NCBI GenBank assembly: GCA_963834825.1
Contig: CAWICZ010000003.1
Span: 1-64,000, forward strand
Length of the DNA stretch: 64,000 nucleotides
Direction of reading: 5' to 3'
Source: JACDAN01 sp963834825
GTDB taxonomy: Bacteria > Actinomycetota > Thermoleophilia > Gaiellales > Gaiellaceae
Each line of letters begins with the position of its first letter. Position 1 is the stretch's first letter. The notes under the pieces were generated by a model. It searched no databases. It worked only from the letters and a program-made list of their open reading frames with translations, and had not been told where the DNA came from. The position numbers were made by a program, and so were the translations under genes. Shown one piece after another: positions 33,754 to 45,529 of this stretch.

Positions 33754-35528
33754 TCGGTCTCGACCATGCAGATGACCTGCCCGGTCTTGACGGGCTCACC
33801 CGCAGCGACGGAAAGGCCCGAAACCCGTCCTGTCCGGTGCGCTGCGATTTCGTTCTCCATCTTCATCGCCTCGACGACGCAGAGGACCTGGCCGGCCTCG
33901 ACCTCGTCGCCTTCGGCCACCTCGACCGCCAGGACCGTCCCCTGCATCGGGCTCACGACCGCGTCCTTGGCCGCACCATGCGAGCCGCCGACCCGCGAGC
34001 GCTGCCTTCGACGTCGCGCCAGCTCGGCATGCGGGGGCTCGGGAATCAGGAGCTTGAGGTCGTACCGGCGCCCGTCCAGCTCCGCCTGGACGCGCCGTTC
34101 CTGCAGCGGACTGCCGGCGTCCGGCCGGGTGGCTAGGCTTGTTGTCGCATGAGACAACTGTGCCGCTTCTTCCGCAAGCTCCTCCGACTCGACGATCCCA
34201 TGGCACGCGCCGTCCCCTACGAAGCACGGATGGCGGAGCAGCGCGCGGTGGAAGCCGAGCAACGTCGTTACTCCGTCGATCCGGTACTCGTCGAGCGCGC
34301 GCAGCATCCGTCGCCGCGCGTGCTCGCGGTCGGCGCCGTGCACGCAGAGCTTCGCGACCAACGGGTCGTAGAGCGCAACGACCTCCCGACCCGCATCGAC
34401 GCCGGAGTCGACACGGACCCCGGGCCCACTCGGCTCCCGGTAGCCCGTGATCCTCCCCGGCGCGGGCAGAAAGCCGTTGGACGGATCCTCGGCGTTGATG
34501 CGGCACTCGATCGCATGACCGCCGAGGTGGACGTCCTCCTGGCGCAGCGATAGCGGCTCACCTGCCGCGATCAACACCTGCTCGCGGACGAGATCAAGGC
34601 CCGTCACGAGCTCGGTGACGGTGTGCTCGACCTGGATGCGCGTGTTCATCTCGAGGAAGAAGTACTCGCCGTCAGCGGAGAGCAGGCCCTCGATCGTGCC
34701 GGCCGAGCGGTAGCCGACCGCCCTCGCGGCGTCGACGGCGATCCGGCCGATTCGCTCACGGAGCTCGTCCGAGACCGCAGGTGACGGCGTCTCCTCGACC
34801 AGCTTCTGGTGTCGCCGCTGGATCGTGCAGTCGCGCTCCCCGAGGTGGATGACGTTGTCGTGGCCGTCCGCCAGCACCTGCACCTCCACGTGCCGCGGAT
34901 CGTCCAGATAGCGCTCGAGGTAGACCGCAGGGTCCGAGAAGTACGCCTCGCCCTCCCGCTGAGCGGATTCGAAGGCTCGCTCGACCTCATCCGGCGAGCG
35001 GACGACCTTTAGGCCCTTGCCGCCGCCTCCGGCTGAAGCCTTGATCGCGACCGGCCAACCGATCTCGTCCGCGAGCGACTGGACCTCGTCGGCGCTCGTG
35101 ACCGGCTCGGTCGTGCCGGGAACGATTGGAACGCCGGCCGCCTGCATTCGCTCGCGAGCGGCGACCTTCGAGCCCATGATCTCGATCGCCTCGGGGGGCG
35201 GTCCGATCCAGACCAGGCCCGCCTGCTCGACTGCGCGCGCGAAGCCGGCGTTCTCCGCGAGAAAGCCGTAGCCGGGGTGGATCGCTTCCGCACCCGAGCG
35301 GCGCGCCGCGTCGAGCACGCGCTCCTGGGCGAGGTAGCTCTCGGTGGGTGGTCCGGGACCCAGCAGGTACGCCTCGTCCGCGACCTCGACGTGGAGCGAG
35401 CCGCGATCAGCCTCGGAATAGACGGCGACGGGCGAGATCTCGAGCTCCCGCAGGGTGCGGAAGATGCGGATCGCGATCTCGCCGCGGTTCGCGACGAGCA
35501 CTTTGGAGAAGGGCGGCACGGCCCGCAT
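33750..35528 (-). CDS. accA: Acyl-CoA carboxylase alpha subunit (biotin carboxylase plus BCCP)
   Basis: Biotin-dependent carboxylation of acetyl- or propionyl-CoA. Biotin carboxylase domain: KVLVANRGEIAIRIFRTLRE, ATP-grasp GGGGKGLKVV, EMNTRIQVEHTVTE. C-terminal carrier domain with the biotinyl Lys in VVEAMKMENEI. 592 aa from ATG 35528, the usual actinobacterial fusion. An epsilon-like small gene lies immediately upstream and the beta subunit gene follows 2 kb away on the same strand. Confidence 0.93.
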   Translation of the reverse strand: MRAVPPFSKVLVANRGEIAIRIFRTLRELEISPVAVYSEADRGSLHVEVADEAYLLGPGPPTESYLAQERVLDAARRSGAEAIHPGYGFLAENAGFARAVEQAGLVWIGPPPEAIEIMGSKVAARERMQAAGVPIVPGTTEPVTSADEVQSLADEIGWPVAIKASAGGGGKGLKVVRSPDEVERAFESAQREGEAYFSDPAVYLERYLDDPRHVEVQVLADGHDNVIHLGERDCTIQRRHQKLVEETPSPAVSDELRERIGRIAVDAARAVGYRSAGTIEGLLSADGEYFFLEMNTRIQVEHTVTELVTGLDLVREQVLIAAGEPLSLRQEDVHLGGHAIECRINAEDPSNGFLPAPGRITGYREPSGPGVRVDSGVDAGREVVALYDPLVAKLCVHGADREHARRRMLRALDEYRIDGVTTLLGFHRALLRHPCFVGDGACHGIVESEELAEEAAQLSHATTSLATRPDAGSPLQERRVQAELDGRRYDLKLLIPEPPHAELARRRRQRSRVGGSHGAAKDAVVSPMQGTVLAVEVAEGDEVEAGQVLCVVEAMKMENEIAAHRTGRVSGLSVAAGEPVKTGQVICMVETE

Positions 35529-35545
35529 ATTCTGCTGCCCTGGCG

Positions 35546-35728
35546 TCAGGGCTCGACTACGCCAGGGTCGTGCCGCGCCTGATCCGCGGGGGTGCCGTCG
35601 TCTAGATCCTCGAGCCCGGAGCGCCACCACGCGCTCTCCTCCGGCGGTGCAAGCGCCTGCTCGGCGGCGGCAACCAGGGCGGCGAGCTCCTCCGGATCGG
35701 CGGGCTCGGGATGCACCTTCCAGCTCAT
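35546..35728 (-). CDS. Acyl-CoA carboxylase epsilon-like small protein
   Basis: A 60-residue protein, MSWKVHPEPADPEELAALVA and ESAWWRSGLED, whose PxPEELAALVA core and length resemble the AccE/PccE epsilon subunits that stabilise actinobacterial acyl-CoA carboxylases. It precedes the alpha gene by 17 bases on the same strand. Identity inferred from pattern plus context. Confidence 0.6.
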   Translation of the reverse strand: MSWKVHPEPADPEELAALVAAAEQALAPPEESAWWRSGLEDLDDGTPADQARHDPGVVEP

Positions 35729-35735
35729 TAGTGGG

Positions 35736-35741
35736 AGCGTA
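35736..35741 (-). promoter_or_regulatory. Putative -10 element of the carboxylase operon
   Basis: TACGCT on the minus strand, seven bases before the ATG of the epsilon-like gene. Confidence 0.45.
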
Positions 35742-35835
35742 GAGGGAACCCCCAAACGGGGGATGCCACGGGCCGCGAAAACCCGGAGAATCGAGCGGGT
35801 TCTCGACACGTTCGTCAACACGGAAGGAAACTCCG

Positions 35836-35934
35836 ATGCTCGAGTGGAAGACACGGATACTGACGCTGGCGATCTCGCTTGCCGTAGTTTGGGATCAGCT
35901 CGGCGCCCACATCAGCCACAACTGGAACTGGTAG
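35836..35934 (+). CDS. Short membrane peptide, 32 residues
   Basis: MLEWKTRILTLAISLAVVWD then QLGAHISHNWNW and a TAG stop. A Shine-Dalgarno (GGAAGGAAA) stands six bases before the ATG. The peptide is one short hydrophobic helix with a positively charged start and a tryptophan-rich end, the look of a small membrane protein. It lies 20 bases upstream of the GGDEF-HD-GYP gene and may be its leader or partner. Confidence 0.55.
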   Translation: MLEWKTRILTLAISLAVVWDQLGAHISHNWNW

Positions 35935-35954
35935 CGGCAGCTCCGGCCTTGGCC

Positions 35955-37744
35955 ATGAAGCGTCTGCCGCCGCGCTTGCTTCTCCTCGTCGGCCCGGTTT
36001 GCGGCGCCGGGCTGGCGATCGCCCTGGCGGCGGCGATCTCGTTCGCCACGGGCCCGCTCGGCTTCACTGAAATCGTCGGCCCGCTCGCGCTCGTCATCGC
36101 TTCGACCGTCGCCAGCCGCTATCCGGTCCCGATCGAGGGAGCGGAAAGCGGTGGAGTGACGCTGTCGTTCGTCTTCGGCACGAGCGGGATCGTGCTCTTC
36201 GGCTGGGACGCGGGGATCCTGATCGCGCTCGCGGCCCCCGCCACAATGCAGCTCATCGAACATCGGCCGCTGGAGCGGGTCGCGTACAACGCCTCGGTCT
36301 TCGCGATCGGAGCAGCAGTTGCCGCCGTCCTCGTCGGACTCGTCCCGGGCTCGGGGACGCCGACACTCGTCGCCGAAGTGCTCGTGGCCGCTGCGGCGCA
36401 GTACACGATCAACCTCGTCCTTGTCTCCGCCGCCGTGGCCGGCTCGGCACGGCGGGCGTTCTCGCCACTCGTCGGTGCCTCCGCGCGGGCAACGATCGTC
36501 CCGTTTGCCCTGATGGCCTCGGCGGCGCTGATGCTGGTCGTGCTCTGGCAGCGTTCGCCGATCCTCTCGGCCGCTCTCGTCGGCCCGCTCCTCGCGATCT
36601 CGCTCTACCAGCGGTCGGCGTACCAGGCATTGCGCGCGATGCGACTAGCGCTCACGGATCCGCTGACTGGGCTCGGGAATCACCGCTCGTTCCAGGAGCG
36701 CCTCCAACGCGAGCTGTCGAGCGCCGGAGCGCGGAACCTGACGTTCACGCTCTGCATGCTCGACATCGACGACTTCAAGCGCGTCAACGACCGCTTCGGC
36801 CATCCCGCCGGTGACAGCGTGCTCGCGCAGATCGGCGCACGACTGCGGCAGAACGGCGAGGCGTTCCGTCTCGGCGGCGACGAGTTCGCACTCCTGCTCC
36901 CCGGCCATGGAGCCGAGGAAGCACTGCCGATTGCGCAGTCCATCCTGGACCGGATCGCCAGGCTGAAGCTGGACGACGTCGGATCGGTGACCGCGAGCGC
37001 AGGGCTCGCAAGCTTCCCGCAGACCGGATTCGACCGTGACGAGCTGATTCGGCTCGCAGACAGCGCCCTGTACTGGGCGAAGGAGCATGGCAAGAAGCGC
37101 GTGCACCTCTACCGGCCGGAGGTCGTCGAGCTCGCCGAGCTGCGCCGGCTCGCCCATGGCCCCGATCGCGCCGCCCGCTTCCGCGCCGCGGCGGGCCTCG
37201 CGCAGGCCGTCGACGCACGCGACACGTACACGGGCAGCCACTCGACACGGGTTGCCGAGCTCGGAGCGTGGATCGCGGCACGCCTCGGGCTGGACGTCGA
37301 GTTCGTCGAGCTGACGCGACTGGCCGGGAGCCTGCACGACCTCGGCAAACTGGCCGTCCCCGAGGAGATCCTGCGCAAGCCCGGGCCGCTGACGCCGACA
37401 GAGCGCAAAGTGCTGGAGCGGCACTCGCAGATCGGCTTCCGCATGCTCGAAAGCCTGGGCGTGGACCCCGTCGCCGAGTGGGTGCTCCACCACCACGAGC
37501 GCTGGGACGGAACGGGCTACCCGGACGGACTAGCCGGCAAGGAGATCCCGCTCGGCGCGCGGATCATCTTCGTCGCCGATGCGTACGACGCGATGACCTC
37601 GGATCGCGCCTACCGGAGCCGCCTGACGCCGCAGGAGGCGGTCGAAGAGCTGGAGCGCTGCGCCGGGACGCAGTTCGACCCGGAGATCGTCAGCGTCATT
37701 GCGCGCGAGCTCGGCTACGCGCCGGCGACGGCCGCCGCAGCCAG

Positions 37745-37748
<4 letters not shown>
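35955..37748 (+). CDS. Membrane GGDEF and HD-GYP protein (c-di-GMP turnover)
   Basis: A 597-residue protein with six to eight N-terminal hydrophobic helices (1-220), a GGDEF diguanylate cyclase domain (LTDPLTGLGNHRSF; intact GGDEF at 307-311) and an HD-GYP phosphodiesterase domain (SLHDLGKLAVP near 455; HHERWDGTGYPDG near 512). Both catalytic motifs are intact. The inhibitory I-site RxxD before GGDEF reads RQNG, so product inhibition is probably lost. Bifunctional or domain-regulated. The stop shares CTAG with the converging accB gene. Confidence 0.92.
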
Positions 37749-39319
<1,571 letters not shown>

Positions 39320-39334
39320 CTGCCGGAGCCTAAC

Positions 39335-39340
39335 TAGCAT
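39335..39340 (+). promoter_or_regulatory. Putative -10 element of the PLP-enzyme gene
   Basis: TAGCAT seven bases before the ATG at 39348, no Shine-Dalgarno. Confidence 0.4.
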
Positions 39341-39347
39341 CGGGTCC

Positions 39348-40304
39348 ATGCTCGACCGCTCGACGATCTGGCCCTACGAGAACGGCGAGCCGGGCGGGTT
39401 CTACTACCAGCGCTACGGGCACCCGGCCGGCGTCGAGGCCGAGCGGGCCCTGGGCGACCTCGAAGGCGGACACGCGCTGCTCTTTCCGTCCGGCTCCGGC
39501 GCCGTCACCGCGCTGCTCCTGGCTCTGATGGAGCCGGGAAAGACGGTCGCCGTGACGCAGGACGCGTACTACGGAACGCCCGTGCTCATGCGGATGCTCG
39601 AGCGCTGGGGCCTGCGGATGGTCGAGTTCGACCAGACCGGGCCGCCGCCGGACCGAGCCGATCTCATCTGGGTCGAGGCGCCGTCGAACCCGCTGCTCAC
39701 GATGCCCGACTTCGAAGCGGCCATTGCGCACCCGGCGCCGGTGGTCGTCGACTCGACCGCGGCGACGCCCGTCTACCTCCGCCCGCTCGAACGCGGCGCG
39801 GACTTCGTCCTGCACAGCGCAACGAAGTTCCTCGGCGGCCACCACGACGTTCTGCTCGGTGCGGTCGTGTGCAAGGCACAGGAGGACTACGACCGGCTGC
39901 TCGAGTTCAGGACACGCAGCGGGATCGTTGCCGCGCCGGACCCCGCATGGCTCCTGCTCCGCAGCCTGAAGACGCTGCGGGTCCGCATGGAGGGCATCAC
40001 GGCCAACGCACAAGAGGTCGCCCGACGGCTGGACGCACACCCGGCGGTCGAACGCGTTCGCTATCCGGGCTTCGGCGGACTGATGTCGTTCGACGTCGCC
40101 GGCGGCGCCGATGCAGCGCGGCGTGTCGAGACCTCCACGAAGTTGATCAAGAACGCGACGAGTCTCGGCGGCGTGGAGTCGGTGCTGGAGACCCGCGCCC
40201 GCTGGGAGGGCGACCGCGTGCCGGAGAACCTGGTGCGGCTCAGCGTGGGCCTCGAGGACGTCGATGCCTTGTGGGCCGACCTCGAGCGGGCGCTCTCGGC
40301 CTAG
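39348..40304 (+). CDS. Cys/Met-metabolism PLP-dependent enzyme
   Basis: A 318-residue enzyme of the cystathionine gamma-synthase/lyase superfamily. The PLP Lys is in VLHSATKFLGGHHDVLLG, with FPSGSGAVTALLLAL and WVEAPSNPLLTMPD. The usual N-terminal arm is short (family length about 380), and the active-site-covering segment is reduced. Gamma-lyase, synthase and related activities cannot be told apart. Near convergent to the hydrolase gene, with four bases between. Confidence 0.85.
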   Translation: MLDRSTIWPYENGEPGGFYYQRYGHPAGVEAERALGDLEGGHALLFPSGSGAVTALLLALMEPGKTVAVTQDAYYGTPVLMRMLERWGLRMVEFDQTGPPPDRADLIWVEAPSNPLLTMPDFEAAIAHPAPVVVDSTAATPVYLRPLERGADFVLHSATKFLGGHHDVLLGAVVCKAQEDYDRLLEFRTRSGIVAAPDPAWLLLRSLKTLRVRMEGITANAQEVARRLDAHPAVERVRYPGFGGLMSFDVAGGADAARRVETSTKLIKNATSLGGVESVLETRARWEGDRVPENLVRLSVGLEDVDALWADLERALSA

Positions 40305-40307
40305 CAG

Positions 40308-41189
40308 CTAGCCGGCGAAGCCGCGGCTAATGAGCCATTCGACGAGCGTACGTTCGTACTCTGGGGCAATCGTGCCGTCAGGCAGAGCAAGATCGTGCTC
40401 GGCTTCCGCGACGAGGACTATGTCGGCCTCGCCACCGCGGGCTGCACGCCAGGCTTCGATGCTAGGTGTGACCGGCGTCCACGAGTCTGCCTCCCCGTAG
40501 AAGAGGAGCGTCGGCACGCGAACCTGCGCGAAGACGGGCCGGGGGTCGAAGTCCATCTCCTCGATCCAGAGCCGGCACCCTTCTTCATCGAGTAGCGTCG
40601 GTGGCAGGAAGGTCAGCGGCCACCACGGCTCGTCGAGTCCGGCGAGCAGCTCGGCCTTCAGCTCGTCGCCCCGTTCGCGGCCGCGACCGTGGACCCAGTC
40701 CTCGAACGCACGCCGCATTGCGAGCGCCCTTGTAACGACCGCCTCGTTGTAGCCGGCGAGCCTCAGCTGCTCAGCCGTCGCGTACATCATTTGCTCGGAC
40801 GGCGTTACGCCGGTCGAGGCAATCAGGACGAGGAAGGCGACGCGCTGCGATGCAACTGCGGCGAGCGGGCCGATCCAGGCGCCCTGGCTGAGTCCCCAGA
40901 GACCTGCCCGCTCCACGTCGGTCGCGTCCAGCACCGCCAACGCGTCCTTCACCTGGACGCTGAAACGGCCCCGGGATGCGTCGCCTGTCGACTCGCCCTC
41001 TCCGCGGCGGTCGAAGGTGACGACGCCTATTCCGGCAGGCGGCAGGACCTCATGCAGATGCCCGTAGAGGACCGAGTCGCCTCTCGTTCCCCCGCCGGCG
41101 CCGTGCAGCGCGACGATCGCCGTACTGCCGGCGGGCGAGTAGCTTGCCGCGAGCGTGACGCCTTCGTGCTGGACGGGTAAGTCGTGCAT
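40308..41189 (-). CDS. Alpha/beta-hydrolase
   Basis: A 293-residue serine hydrolase: oxyanion segment VALHGAGGGTRGDS, nucleophile elbow GLWGLSQGAW, acid in LLFYGEADSWTP and His in AEAEHDLALPDG. A cap of about 90 helical residues separates the core halves. Substrate unknown; peptidase- or esterase-like. Confidence 0.85.
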   Translation of the reverse strand: MHDLPVQHEGVTLAASYSPAGSTAIVALHGAGGGTRGDSVLYGHLHEVLPPAGIGVVTFDRRGEGESTGDASRGRFSVQVKDALAVLDATDVERAGLWGLSQGAWIGPLAAVASQRVAFLVLIASTGVTPSEQMMYATAEQLRLAGYNEAVVTRALAMRRAFEDWVHGRGRERGDELKAELLAGLDEPWWPLTFLPPTLLDEEGCRLWIEEMDFDPRPVFAQVRVPTLLFYGEADSWTPVTPSIEAWRAARGGEADIVLVAEAEHDLALPDGTIAPEYERTLVEWLISRGFAG

Positions 41190-41200
41190 CGCCCGGGAGA

Positions 41201-41273
41201 GCCGGAGGTCGGATTCGAACCGACGGCCCCCTCATTACAAGTGAGGTGCTCTGACCAACTGAGCTACTCCGGC
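41201..41273 (-). tRNA. tRNA-Thr (anticodon TGT)
   Basis: On the minus strand GCCGGAG (acceptor) pairs with CTCCGGC at the 3' end; D-arm AGCTCAGTTGGTCAGAGC; anticodon arm CCTCA-CTTGTAA-TGAGG with anticodon TGT; T-arm GTCGGTTCGAATCCGAC. No CCA is encoded. Sits downstream of sigH, as tRNA genes often do before secE-nusG. Confidence 0.95.
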
Positions 41274-41295
41274 GTCAGTCGGATGGTAGCCGGGG

Positions 41296-41961
41296 CTACT
41301 GCAGAACCTGGCGGCCGGACTGGTGCTGGTGGATCTTGCGCTTGACCCGCTGGAGCGCGTTGTCGATCGTCTTCGTGTCGACGCCGAGCTCCTCCGCCAT
41401 CTGCTCGTAGGACGAGCCCTCGAGGTAAAGCCGTAGCGCATCGGATTCGAGCTTCGACAGTCCCGTTCCGAGGCAGAAGACGAGGCTTTGCAGCTCTTCC
41501 GTCGAGATCACGCAGATCGAGGGCTCGTCGACCATGGGCCCCGGCAGGGCATCGCCGAGCGTGCAGTCGCCCTCGGACTCCTGGCCGGCCGGCGTCTGGC
41601 TGAACGAGACGTACGTGTTCAGCGGCGCGTGCTTGAAGCGGGTAGCGGTCTTGATCGCCGTGATGATCTGCCGGGTGATGCAGAGCTCGGCGAAGCTTCG
41701 GAACGACGTCTCCTTGTCCGAGCGGAAATCGCGGACGGCCTTGTAGAGGCCGATCAAGCCCTCCTGGATCAGATCCTCGGAATCGCCGCCGACGAGGAAG
41801 TACGAGCTCGCCTTGAGCCGGACGAAGCTTGTGTAGCGGCGGATCAGGACGTCCATCGAGCGCGTGTCGCCGTTGCGCGCCCGGAGGACGAGCTGGAGAT
41901 CTTCGAGCTCCCGCTCCGCCCGCTGGGCCGGGGTGAGTCGCGTGGCAGGTCTCGCGGCCAT
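41296..41961 (-). CDS. sigH: RNA polymerase sigma factor, SigH/Spo0H-like
   Basis: A 221-residue sigma-70 family factor with region 2 (SEDLIQEGLIGLYKAVRDFR, SFRSFAELCITRQIITAIK) and region 4 (LSKLESDALRLYLEGSSYEQ, TKTIDNALQRVKRKI). The match to Bacillus SigH and its position after yacP, as in Bacillota, support the name. Region 4 includes the DNA-recognition helix. There is no anti-sigma gene next to it. Confidence 0.9.
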   Translation of the reverse strand: MAARPATRLTPAQRAERELEDLQLVLRARNGDTRSMDVLIRRYTSFVRLKASSYFLVGGDSEDLIQEGLIGLYKAVRDFRSDKETSFRSFAELCITRQIITAIKTATRFKHAPLNTYVSFSQTPAGQESEGDCTLGDALPGPMVDEPSICVISTEELQSLVFCLGTGLSKLESDALRLYLEGSSYEQMAEELGVDTKTIDNALQRVKRKIHQHQSGRQVLQ

Positions 41962-42101
41962 GGCGTCGTTGGCAGTGTGACCCGATGCTCGTCCGGGCCA
42001 GTCTCATCTTCAACCTGATCTGGAAGGTAGCAGCGACGACCACGTATTACAAGGGTCTTGCACTGGACCCCGAGCAAGTAGGACTGAATTTGCGGTGGTC
42101 C

Positions 42102-42539
42102 CTATTCGATCGGACCACGCCTCATTTGCTCCAGTCGGGCTCTCGTCTCTTCGTCGATGCGATCGCGAACCCTGCTCGGTTGCTCCTCGCTGTGCTCGAC
42201 CGCCGCCAGGGTGGACGCGAACTCGCGCGAGCTGATCTTGGCGACCTCCTGCCCAGACGTCCCGCGCACGGCCGCATCCGACGAGACGAGGCAGACACGC
42301 TCGTTCTTGCGATGCTCGGCGGCCAGCCGCTCGAGCACAGCATCGGCGTTTGAGGCGTACCTCACTTCCAGCGGCCCGAAGCTTGTGTCGTTACCCGCGC
42401 CGTCGAAGACGACGACGCCACGGGCGCCGCGCATGGCGACGAAGCTCGCGAGCCCGTCGATCAGCTCGTTCCGGTCTTGGAGCCCTGAGGCGTGGAGGAC
42501 GTTGTAGCCGTCGAAGAGGTACAGGGTGGGATCAGGCAC
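42102..42539 (-). CDS. yacP: NYN-domain ribonuclease, YacP/Rae1 family
   Basis: A 145-residue PIN-like NYN protein: YLFDGYNVLHASG and VVVFDGAGN are the acidic metal-binding strands, and CLVSSDAAVRGTSG is the conserved YacP segment. In Bacillus, Rae1 cuts mRNA in the ribosomal A site. Overlaps rlmB by eight bases in the same operon. Confidence 0.9.
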   Translation of the reverse strand: MPDPTLYLFDGYNVLHASGLQDRNELIDGLASFVAMRGARGVVVFDGAGNDTSFGPLEVRYASNADAVLERLAAEHRKNERVCLVSSDAAVRGTSGQEVAKISSREFASTLAAVEHSEEQPSRVRDRIDEETRARLEQMRRGPIE

Positions 42540-43235
42540 GACGACGCCTCCGGGCCTCGTAGAGCAACACCGCCGCCGCGACGCTGACGTTCAAGGATTC
42601 CACGTTCCCGGCCAGCGGAATCGAGACGAGCCCGTCGCAGGCCCGCCGGACGAGCGGACGGAGCCCTCGGCCCTCCGCGCCGAGCACGAACGCCGCGCCG
42701 CCGTCGAGATCCGCGTCCCAGAGCGAAGTCCCGCCGTCAGACGCAGCGCCCCAAACCCAGAGGTCAGGCCCCTTCACGTCGTTGAGGTACCGCGCGAGGT
42801 TCTGGACGACTGCGACCGGGAGATGCTCGACCGCGCCCGCCGAGGATCGCGACACGGCCGGCGTCACGCGCGCTGCGCCGTGTGACGGAATGACGACGCC
42901 GGTCGCACCCGCTCCCTCGGCGCTGCGAATGACGGCGCCGAGGTTGTGGGGATCGGTGACCTGGTCGAGACAGACGAGAAGCGGACGGTCGAGGGCGGCG
43001 AGCTCGTAGGCATCGGCGTAGCGATACGGGCCGACGCGCGCAACGACTCCCTGGTGGTCGCGCGTCCCGGCCTCGTCGGTCAGCGCCCGCTCCGGCTTCA
43101 CCTGAACGCGCAGGCCCGGCTCGTTCCGCAGCCACTCCTCCGCTGCCAGAGCCCGCTCCGTCGCCCAGACCTCCCTCACCTCACGTGGCCCGCGAACTGC
43201 CTCCCGAACCGCGTTGCGACCGTAGACGTGCTCGG

Positions 43236-43239
<4 letters not shown>
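42532..43239 (-). CDS. rlmB: 23S rRNA 2'-O-methyltransferase, RlmB/TrmH type
   Basis: A 235-residue SPOUT-class methyltransferase: an N-terminal substrate-binding domain (HVYGRNAVREAVRG) and the knotted catalytic domain with LDQVTDPHNLGAVIRSAEGA, FVLGAEGRGLRPLVRRACDG and IPLAGNVESLNVSVAAAVLL, the three SpoU motifs. Methylates G2251-equivalent in family members. Overlaps cysS by ATGA. Confidence 0.93.
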
Positions 43240-44510
<1,271 letters not shown>

Positions 44511-45478
44511 GGCGCAGCGCTTCCTCTTTCGGCAACGCGGCCAGTATCGCCGCTAGCTCAGGCCCCCGGTCGCGGCCGGTCAGCGCGAGCCGCAGGGTGC
44601 GCAGGTCACCGCCGACCGCCTTCAGCTCGCGGACGACCGTGCGCGGATCGCCGCCGGCAAGCTCTTTGAACCGCTCCAGCGTTTCTCGATTCACCGGAGC
44701 GCTGACGGGCTCGGGCGAGGCCAGCATCGCCGCGTACTCCTTCACCTCCGAGAGATCGCGAGCACCCCGAAGCGCGGGAGCAAACGACGGCGGGGCGTCG
44801 GCAACGGCGGCGAGCTCGGCGTCCGACATGGCCCCGATCACATCGGTCGATAGCCGTCGGATCCGCGAGAGGTCGTAGTGCACGTCATGCCGTGGGAGGC
44901 CCAGCTCGTCGAGGTAGCCGCGAACGGCCGCGGCCGGGATGCCGATCCCGCGCAGCGACTCGATGGTTGAACCCGCGGCTCGCTTGGAGAGCTTCTTGCC
45001 GTCGTTCCCCAGGATCAGTCCATGGTGGACGTACTCCGGCGCGGTCGTACCGAGCGCCTCGTGCAGCTGCCGGTGCAGCTGCTCGTTCGGTCGGTGATCG
45101 TTCCCGCGATAGACGTGCGTGATCCCGAAGTCGATGTCGTCGACGACGCTGGCCAGGTGGTAGGTGGCGGTTCCGTCCTCGCGGAGCAGCGTCGTCCTCC
45201 CGTAGCGCTCGCCGCCGAGCTGTGCGGCGGCCTCCCTGTAGCGCTCCTGACGCTCGCTCTGTCGCGTCGGCCCCTCGTCCCACTCGATTCCGAGCCACCC
45301 GAGGTCGCTAAGGATGGCTTCCTCCCCACCGGCGACGTTTCGCGCCGAGTCCGTGTCGTCGATGCGAAGCAGCATCGAGTCACCCTCGCGCCGGTTGATC
45401 ACGGCACTGAGCGCATTGCCGATATGGAGGGACCCGGTCGGGCTGGGCGCGAAGCGAACCTTCTTCATCGCCCGGCTG

Positions 45479-45484
45479 AATCTA
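45479..45484 (-). promoter_or_regulatory. Putative -10 element of the gltX-cysS-rlmB-yacP operon
   Basis: TAGATT on the minus strand ten bases before the ATG, immediately after a strong hairpin that closes the gene upstream. Confidence 0.4.
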
Positions 45485-45516
45485 GCGGCCGCCCGGTTCG
45501 AGAGCCGGGCGGCCGC
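45485..45516 (-). terminator. Strong hairpin terminator
   Basis: GCGGCCGCCCGG and CCGGGCGGCCGC form a perfect 12-bp stem with an eight-base loop, between the haloperoxidase-like gene and gltX. No T-run follows. Confidence 0.7.
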
Positions 45517-45529
45517 TGTGAGTCAGTGC

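Noticed and set aside
35729..35835. Search for a c-di-GMP riboswitch upstream of the GGDEF-HD-GYP gene.
   Set aside because: Short hairpins are present (ACCCCC/GGGGG, AACCC/GGGTT) but no GEMM-type core is seen.
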